Positions 56,476-64,000 of a DNA stretch of 64,000 nt are shown here, in pieces (the first letter of the stretch is position 1; the number at the start of each line of letters is the position of its first letter). Both the position numbers and the translations under genes were made by a program. The stretch covers positions 8,537,501-8,601,500 of the forward strand of contig JAMJFZ010002307.1 in assembly GCA_026225945.1 (NCBI GenBank), given 5' to 3'. The notes below the pieces were generated by a model. The model had not been told where the DNA came from. It did not search any database and was given only the letters and a program-made list of their open reading frames with translations. The stretch is from Cricetomys ansorgei. Lineage: Eukaryota; Chordata; Mammalia; Rodentia; Nesomyidae.

Positions 56476-58131
56476 GATAAAATTTCAGAATTATAACACA
56501 CAGCACAAAGTAGTCCTATTTGAGATTGTAAAACGATTTTGGCCAGGGCTTAGTAGGATCAATAATGAGGATGAAGAAATACTTTGTGTTACACAGGTGC
56601 CATGCAGTACCGCAAAGATCCCCAGAAAAGAATTGATGCATCTGAGATGTTATCCAGGACATACTCTTGTGCTATTTTTTGCAAGCTGCTTTCATCATAC
56701 TCAGAAGGATTTGTCAAGATGTTTACCTGTTGTGAAATTCAACATGATTTCTTGAGGGTGCAATCTGAGGCTGAGTTATATCATCCCCTTTTAGCCCTCC
56801 TGCATCAGTGCCTATGTGATTGTAATTCTTTCTGGACTCCTATTTGTTCAGTGTCTGCTGTACCGAAGAGGGGACATAGCAATGGATGGCATTCTGAAAG
56901 TAGGCTGTATGTCCTACTTGTTTACCTAGAGCTAAAAATGAAACTTCAGAGAACACAACGGACTCCTCTCTCATATGTCTTAAATACTATTTTAATTTTT
57001 TTAAATTTGATCAAATAAATCTATTCCCATTATTTTTTTAATACATTAAGCTGGTTTACCTTAACGAATTCAAATATATTTGAAATTACAGTCAATGGCT
57101 TCTTATTAAAACTAAAATTCTTGTACATGAGAAAACATTTAATTTATAGCACAATAAATAAATAGCATACAAACCTTCTGAGCATCACTCTTTCTTACTA
57201 CATCCTTTTGTAGGTAAGACCTTGGCATATAGACACATGTCAAGCAAGAAATACTAAAAGAAAAAATGTTAAATCTCTAAATTATACAACCAAATACAAA
57301 TTCTTCGTCTGGCAAGGAAAGTGACATTTAAAAACTTTCTAGCTATTGTGGAGTTATTAAAAATTGCTGTGTTGCCATTTTGTGAAACATCTTTGTGTCA
57401 ATCAGGAAAGCAATAGAGGATTCTTAGTTCAGTTTTGCATAGGGTTAGACTATAAGGGATTCCTCTAAATAACAGGAGTTTCCATTGCTTGTTTTGAAGA
57501 AAGACATGAATTTCTACAATTTTTCTTTAAAAGTGTAGCTTTTGTATAAAAAAAAAAAAAAGCAGCTGCCAGGGAGCTGTAATGTTCCAGCCTCATAGAG
57601 GATGCATACAATTTGATATAAAAATGTTCCCTTATTTTACTGATAATAACATTGAAGTAATTTTACAGTTATAGTGTTTATGTACATTAGTATGTGTAAA
57701 CTGGCCATTACTTGTTAATTGATAAATCTAAGATTAGGCTCACACTTCTAGATGGTTAGTAAAATTAGTGTACTGGGTTTTTTGTCTTCAGTGTTGTTTT
57801 ATTTTAAATAAAGGGTCAGGGATGTAAAGCATGTTAAATATATTATCCCCAAGGAGGCTCTGCCTTTTATCAAGTGGATCCTCCCCTTTCATTCCCTCTT
57901 TCTTCCCTTCCAGTCCCTACTGGTGCTCTTTACTTCTTTCTTCCCTTATCTCCCTGACTCTGTTCCCCTGCATTGAAGTGCAATACTTTGAAACATACCT
58001 TGTTCTTATCTTATCTTCTATCTTTCCTTTCTCACAGCTCTTTTCTATTACATTTTGACCAAGTTTCATAGGAATCTTTGTTATAGAAGTCTCAATATAC
58101 CTGACTATATTATGCAACCCCACCATTTGAA
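56476..58131. other. Repeat-poor unassigned sequence
   Basis: A 144-codon plus frame at 56584-57018 shows no domain and ends in AT-rich DNA. An A14-type tract lies near 57549. A pyrimidine-rich patch spans about 57860-58040. No confident repeat. Confidence 0.42.
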
Positions 58132-58134
58132 TGT

Positions 58135-58175
<41 letters not shown>
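58132..58175. repeat. (TG)n microsatellite, one interruption
   Basis: About twenty TG units with a single TA interruption near the left edge (58139-58140). Confidence 0.96.
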
Positions 58176-58176
<1 letters not shown>

Positions 58177-58729
58177 CTATGAATGCCGAGTCCAGGAGTG
58201 CATGGTAAAGGAGAAATATTGGCCAGTAGTTTCTTGAGCTAGCAGATATAAACTTTGTTCACAGTGAACTTTCTTCCTAGAGCGCACATTTACCTCTATG
58301 CTGTTCTATCACACTGCCTTCCATTCAAAACACACACACCTCAGTGTGAAATGACTCTTTATTCTGTTGCTTCCCATTTCTTGAGTCTGGTTCCACGGCT
58401 TTTCATTCATCTCTGCCTGAGGTCAATGACCCAGATATTCTTTATGCTTTTGGCTACATGTACTTTTTCATGTATACTCTTATTGATTTTATTCCCTTAT
58501 ATTTTATTTTTCTGTCTTTATTGTTGAGATTCATGTTTGATAAGAATGGCTATATTAGTCAAACTTCTAAAACTTTAACAGACCACACTCTGTGGAGCAA
58601 ACATGTTAATTTAACCTCTTTGTTCACTCGGACTTTTGAAAATCATATCTTGGCATTAGGAACAGGAAATGGAACCCAAATGTGACAGAATAAAACTATT
58701 AACTTTCAGATATCAACTGCCTCGTTATT
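58176..58729. other. Repeat-poor unassigned sequence
   Basis: Frames of 90 and 75 codons at 58255-58685 overlap each other and carry no recognised domain. Confidence 0.4.
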
Positions 58730-59115
58730 TATTGCCATTTATTTTGTAATTATTACTTAGGAATAAAATTTATCATTGCTTCATGCCGGCTTTAACTGCT
58801 GCAGCAGATTTAGAGATGAATTCAGATTTCAGAGTTCCCCTGAGGCTGATGGACTTCTCCTTTCAAAGTAGGACACTTCTATCTGATGGCATTAACCATA
58901 AAATCCCCCATTTCAAGTCTATGATATCCTGAAGGACAACGGTTCATTTCATTTCTTATCAAGAAATCGGGCAGATCAGTCATATTTCCCAAATCAAATG
59001 GCATTTCAGAAAATTCATTTGAACCAAAAATGAGGCTTCTTCTCTGCAGACTCCAATTAGTTTAAAGGAGTTTCTGATGAAAATTTTCAAAATAACTGAG
59101 TGGCTCATTAAAAAA
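58730..59115. promoter_or_regulatory. Candidate conserved non-coding block D
   Basis: Repeat-free. It holds 'ccaattagtttaaag', 'ggcattaaccataaaat', 'aaatcaaatggcatttcag' and 'catttgaacc', which are homeodomain- and E-box-like words in ungapped non-coding DNA. It ends at an A11 run at 59110-59120. Inferred from texture only. Confidence 0.32.
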
Positions 59116-59459
59116 AAAAAAGGCTTCTTGGTATTTATAAGAGACTACATCAATGTGCCTTTCACACATATACACGTGATCAGCTCATATACATGCATTT
59201 GGACACACATGCCCATCCACATGAAATGTGATACTAACACAGGTTGCTCAAGAACAGCAGCTAGCCACCCTGCCAAGCACTATTAATCTTTAATTTTAGT
59301 GATCAGCATTAATAGTGAGGTACTTTAAAATCTGCACTTCTTCTTTCCTTTATCCCATTACCACAGGTATTCCAGTGGGAGTGCACAAACTCCTTTTCTC
59401 CCTAAGTACACAAAATTCGCTACTTATCGGTTGATCTTCTTACATGATCCTTTAAAAAC

Positions 59460-59461
<2 letters not shown>
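59116..59461. other. Repeat-poor unassigned sequence
   Basis: Between candidate block D and the TG microsatellite at 59462; no gene or interspersed repeat recognised. Short CA-rich words occur near 59163-59210. Confidence 0.4.

Positions 59462-59490
<29 letters not shown>
59462..59490. repeat. (TG)14 microsatellite
   Basis: Uninterrupted TG repeats within the repeat-poor right part of the window. Confidence 0.95.
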
Positions 59491-59494
<4 letters not shown>

Positions 59495-59539
59495 CTACAG
59501 GCACATAGGCTGGCCCAAGACTGCCCCTAGCCTTTTCTT

Positions 59540-60470
59540 ACCCATTCACAGGGGGCTCAGGCCTAATTAGATTGCTCTCAAAGACAAGAAGGGATGAATT
59601 TTCTTCTTTCCATCTCCCTGGTCACCCATTTAACTCAGCTGACATTCGCTGACTTCTCTTTACTTATGCCCGCACGTACACACAAGCTCCATAAAGAGAG
59701 GCTTTTGGAGAGCTAGAAGTAAGGAGGTGAAGTGTTCGTGGATAAACTCTTAATCTGGCTTTGCCTTGAGATTCATAATTTCTGAGGCAAACAAAAGGGG
59801 AAAAGGGGATAAAAGCACACAGAGAGGTTTGTTTTCTCCATATGGCTTTTTTATTCTCTAAATCAAAGAAGGCTGAAACACACACAGCACATGTTCGTAC
59901 AAACGCACACATCAGTGCTTCTGGTCAGTCCTGTACCCCTCTGGTCTCTGTTGTTTTGTTTTCTCCTAGGTTAAGATTAATGAGGGTTTTGGAAAGGAGA
60001 ATAAGCAAAGCCTGTGAAGGTAGTTCTGCCTGCGAGGGGCAGAGGGAGCTTGCAGCCACTTTGGCCAGCTTGTTATTGATTGGACTGGAGGTCGCCCGGG
60101 AGCTGCTGCTTGGGCTGCATTTCTGAAGCTGGGGTCCAGGGAGGGAGCTGCAGAGCTTGGGCCAGACCAGACAACACAGCTCTGTGCAAGCCAAGCTCCA
60201 GTCAGGGCAGAGGCAGAGCCAGGCAATTAGCCTTTGAAGGTCATGGAACGTTCCCCTCCCCCTCTCCTCTCCTTTCACCACAGTATCCAGCCTTCCTTCC
60301 CTCCTCCTTTCTTCATCATCCATACTCCCAACACATCTGAAGAATCCATTCAATTAAACCTCTCCTGGCTCCAGCTGGCTCCTGAGTGAAAGGTCACTAG
60401 AGTCCAGGAGGGAGAAAGAGACTAGGAGGAGCTACAACCAAGCCTGTCTCTGAGCTGGCCTTCCTGCCCC
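59540..60470. promoter_or_regulatory. Candidate enhancer-like block E, GC-richer
   Basis: A 'cctaattag' homeodomain palindrome near 59559, 'ggttaagattaatgagg', 'gttattgattgg' (onecut/NF-Y-like words), 'gtcgcccgggag', and 'ttgaaggtca' at 60234-60243 (orphan nuclear receptor-like) occur in SINE-free DNA. GC content rises between 60020 and 60240, but only a few CpGs are present, so it is not a CpG island. Frames of 82 to 142 codons on both strands reflect the GC content. An unrecognised exon cannot be excluded, but no paired splice sites around an open frame were evident. Confidence 0.38.
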
Positions 60471-63400
60471 CACCCTCTCCCCACAAGTGCCCATCCCTGC
60501 ACTTCCCGTTTCCTTTTTACCAACCATCTTTAATGATACCCGATGGTCAATCGCTCCCCAACAGTGAGAGGCATGCCCTGCAGCATCATTGTGGTGGGGA
60601 GAGATCGATCCCATTTCTTTTCTTAAAGATGATAATGATAACCCGTGGACATAATGCCACTTTGTTTGCTTTGCTTCTTGAAGGACAATCCCTGTTTGCC
60701 TGAGACAACCAGGCTGCTTGGAGGGGGCTGAATCCTTGGCATTCTTTGCTTCCTGCATTTTGTCTTGCCTTAAAGAGATTTAATTTGCAGGGTGACCCAC
60801 TACTGACTTGCCTGTTTGACTCCATAGATAGATAGAACTTGGATTCAATGCATATTCTTCAAGTTCACACTAGCAGTCCAAAATACCTATGCTGAATTAG
60901 GACGATGTTCGCAGGGATGTGTCGTAAGGATTCAATTAAATGTAAATGGGACTTTAAAAACCATATCCTACCTCTACAGTTTAACTGATACATGTTCAAA
61001 TAAATTATGAAAAAATTCATTTGATGAAGTTTCTGAATGAGAAAGTTTGCAGACATTTTATATGTACAGGGACATATGTTCATGGACATACAGAGATTGT
61101 TCTGAGAGGACTTGGATCTTTCTTAGATAATTTCCTCACATCATCTGATAAATATTTATTTAGAATAATATGGAGTTTAATATGGATTTACTAGTAGCAT
61201 ATGGTGCACTCATTCCCCGACACGCTTTGGAAACTATTACTTTGGATATTTAGGCATATTTTATAGAATGTTGCTCATTCCATTATTTTTTAAAAAGAAA
61301 CATGGTGTTTTTCCTGAGCCCATTCCCTTTCTATTTTGATTATATGTCAAAGCTTTGTACTTTCATTTTTCTTAAAGTATGGGGACAGGAATTCTGGTAC
61401 AACCAATATCTTACTAGCAATCAGATGTTTTTGTTGTCACATTATTTTCTGCACCATTTATTGAACCAAACTACATTTTCCTACATTCCTATTAAACTAT
61501 TTGATGCTGCTTTTTATTTTGCTTTATAATTTGGTGCATAGTCAGGTGAGTAAGCTAAGTCTGCCATGAAATCACAAAGCAAAGCTTCAGCCAATGAATG
61601 CAGTTGGAGGAGTCTTTAGAATGTTAAATCATCTAGAAATGAGATTTGAAGAAATAGTAGAACTTCCTTGTAAATTTCATTACCACAAGGATACTGTTAT
61701 GAAAGATATTTAGGATAGTTACTATGAATTTTTCTTTTCTAATTGGACATTATGATTTTTGAAATGAATGTCAAAGGTGGGAGGTACATTTTCAGCTAAA
61801 TCAAAGCAACTGTGTTCTGAACTTCATTTTTTATTTTGTTATGGGGTGGGGGGTGAGGTAAAGCACACAGGAGAAAATGCAATCTGAGATAACATACTTT
61901 ACCTTTCAAGTTTAGTATTTTCTTTATGAAGTAAAAGGACTCTTATTAATGGCATTTGGTATTCATAATTTATCTAGAACTCTGCCATTTAGATATATAC
62001 AGTAAATGATCAAGCATATCACATGGATAGACATGTTTGCATTTGTGTCTGGGTAAATATGTGTCTGTTTTCCATATATACAGAATCTTCTGATTCCAGC
62101 AAATGAGGAAGGCAACACAATCTACCCTGGTTGTGCCTACTCACCCAGCTTTCCTGATCTCACATAATCTTTCAGTAAATGCAGAGATTCTGAACTCGTT
62201 CCTCAAATAAATACTTGTAAGGGATTTATGTTAGCTATTATGCAAGTTGGTGAACCCTCAGAGACGAGAAAGCATACATGTGTTGTGTGAAATTATCCCC
62301 AGAAAGAAGTGAACAAACCCCAGATAGGGATGCTAGAACAGATCTACGAGAGTATACCACCAAAGTCTAACTTGGTGAACAAACAAGGTTTATGAGGGAT
62401 GTAGGGATGTAGGTGAGGGGTTATTTATGAAAGTAGAACTGATACAAAGACAGCTGCATCACCAAAGTATAGTTTAGCCTGGGTGACATGGGTGACAGCT
62501 CACAGAATCTGCTCTATGTACAACCTGCAAGTTATTCAACAGGCTGGAGTGTGTCTCTTCCAGGCAGTTCTGCTGGTCTGAGAGTATCTGTCAGCAGTCC
62601 TTTCTGCTTAAAAAAGCTTAAGGAGAAAGAGGCCTCATGAACCTGGTCAGTTCATTTCCCAAAACTTCTGAGATGTTTGCTCCCTGAGTTTTAGTGAGTT
62701 TCCTTAAAGAACTGAATAATTTTTCACTTATTACTTTGTAGGGCTTAAGGAGCTCCCCTGGAAGCTCCAGGAAGGTTTGGTTTTGGAAGAAATTGCCACA
62801 ACACCTTTTCCTCACCTTCAGAGTCAGAGAGCAAAGAAAACAAAAGAGACAATACTCAGGTATTTGTGAGTACTAAGTCACAATGCAGTAAGTACTAAGT
62901 CAGTGGAGGATATTGAGTTGTGGAAGACATAATGTAACCAAACCACTCAGTGTCTTCTTTCTGCCTTGGCAGTTACTTGGCACATGTCGGGGTTTATCCC
63001 AGGTGAGTCAGTTGCTGTCTTTTACACTAGAGGCTCCAGTACAGTACTCTCAGTAAGAATTGAAATGTGGGCCTTTGGATTCAAAAGTCCTGAGAATACA
63101 GCAACTGAAATGAAGAATCAGTGATATGAAGGTGGTTTAAGAGGGTTGTAAAGTGCTCAGATTCTCTGTTGCCAGCATGAAAAAGGATTTTGATGCTTTC
63201 ATATTCTGATATGAGTATGAATGTTACATATGTTGGTGGACATTTAATTTGTTGGTGTAAGAAACATAGAAGTGATATGTTGAGCAAGGGTACATGCATA
63301 AGACAATTATGTATTGGCTTGGTTAAATTTGATGTGCTTGTGAGATGCTACCTAAAATGTTTTATCTAAGGTTATACAGATCTAAGTATCAAAGAAAAGT

Positions 63401-63954
63401 CTAAATAAGCAACACATGGTGATGTTGCTGGACAAATTACACAAAAGTCAGTTGCTTTTCTATTTATCATTCATGGACCAACAGAATTTGAAATACAAGA
63501 TTCAGTATTATTTCCTTTTGTAACCAAGACCCTAAAAGCTACGAAGGTGTAGCTATAATGATAGGTATATAACTACTTGATGAGAAAAGCTGCAAAGTCT
63601 AGCAAAAAAATTCAGAAAGGAATTAAGTAAATTGGAGATACCCTGTGCTCCTAGGGAGGTATGCAGAATCATCAAGGGGTATATCCAGTGCTCATGGAAA
63701 AGATTACAAAATGATCAAGAGGTCAGTTATTCTTGGTCTATAGATTCGATTCAATCAGAATCAAATTCTAGCCAATTTGTAGATTTTGCCAAAATAGCTC
63801 TAAGATTTACATGTATATGCAAATTAACCAAAAGAACCAATGCATTAGTAGAGAAGTTGTAAAGTTGTAGGACTGGTGCTGACCAGATCAAGACTTACTC
63901 AACACATGTTTCACAAGGAGACACTGTAATGATGAAAAAACGGACAGGCATGCC
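60471..63954. other. Repeat-poor unassigned sequence
   Basis: About 3.5 kb without a SINE, LINE or LTR that I can name. The frames at 60432-60825 overlap in several frames on one strand. Nothing supports a gene. This forms the right part of a roughly 7.5-kb interval with no recognised transposon. Confidence 0.42.
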
Positions 63955-64000
63955 TGGAGAGATGGCTCAGAGAACAATACTCCAAAGAGAAATTTTCAGA
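63955..64000 (+). mobile_element. Probable B2/B3 SINE head, cut by window end
   Basis: The sequence 'gcctggagagatggctcaga' matches the tRNA-like 5' head of B2/B3 SINEs. What follows diverges quickly and the window ends, so the call is tentative. Confidence 0.5.

Noticed and set aside
56584..57018. 144-codon plus-strand frame
   Set aside because: No family resemblance, and it ends in AT-rich low-complexity codons. It is compatible with chance, though an exon cannot be formally excluded.
59960..60250. Possible CpG island promoter
   Set aside because: GC content is raised but CpG dinucleotides are few, so it does not meet the usual pattern of a CpG island.
59925..60353. 142-codon minus-strand frame and overlapping plus-strand frames
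   Set aside because: Several mutually overlapping frames exist on both strands because this patch is GC-richer and stop-poor. None shows a domain.

Overview
The window reads as non-coding chromosomal DNA from a muroid rodent (mouse, rat, hamster or a relative). The evidence is the repeat content: B1, B3/B2, B4/RSINE1 and ID-like SINEs, 3' UTR pieces of Lx-type LINE-1, an MT-type MaLR LTR, and many dinucleotide microsatellites. Most open frames are under 100 codons; the few longer ones (up to 198 codons) lie in low-complexity DNA or show no protein family. No splice-bounded exon, rRNA, tRNA gene, CRISPR array or microbial-type operon was seen. The window could be intergenic or a large intron; the sequence alone does not decide. 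No protein-coding gene is called. Repeat family names come from recalled consensus features, not from a database search.

Layout. 0-12 kb: AT-rich DNA with old SINEs, MIR and L2 fossils, a perfect 25-bp inverted repeat (6105-6175), and a broken ancient L1 with inserted B1, LTR-like and B4 elements (about 8.6-11.4 kb). 12-17 kb: AT-rich and repeat-poor. 17-26 kb: repeat-dense, including a probable 604-bp solo LTR with a 6-bp target duplication inside a B3 SINE (17194-17797), a run of B1, B4, Lx-L1 and B3 (18.5-20.4 kb), and a long (AT)n. About 27-32.4 kb: SINE- and LINE-free, with a local CpG cluster and many homeodomain, octamer and E-box-like words; this is the best candidate for conserved cis-regulatory DNA. 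32-37.5 kb: B3 and RSINE1 copies, strongly pyrimidine-skewed DNA with a long (TTCCC)n tract, then an 850-bp AGTCAG-rich composite repeat. 37.5-45.6 kb: mostly unassigned with a few old fossils. 45.6-56.5 kb: Lx-L1 3' UTRs, one carrying about 27 uninterrupted CTT triplets, plus a hAT-like DNA transposon fossil, MIR/L2, an MT LTR and RSINE1. 56.5-63.9 kb: almost free of recognisable repeats, with a second enhancer-like block near 58.7-60.5 kb. The last 45 bases look like the head of a B2/B3 SINE.

No new coding system was found. The strongest leads are the two repeat-excluding, motif-rich blocks, the LTR-in-SINE nesting, the perfect hairpin, the AGTCAG-rich composite, and the two structure-prone simple repeats (TTCCC)n and (CTT)n.
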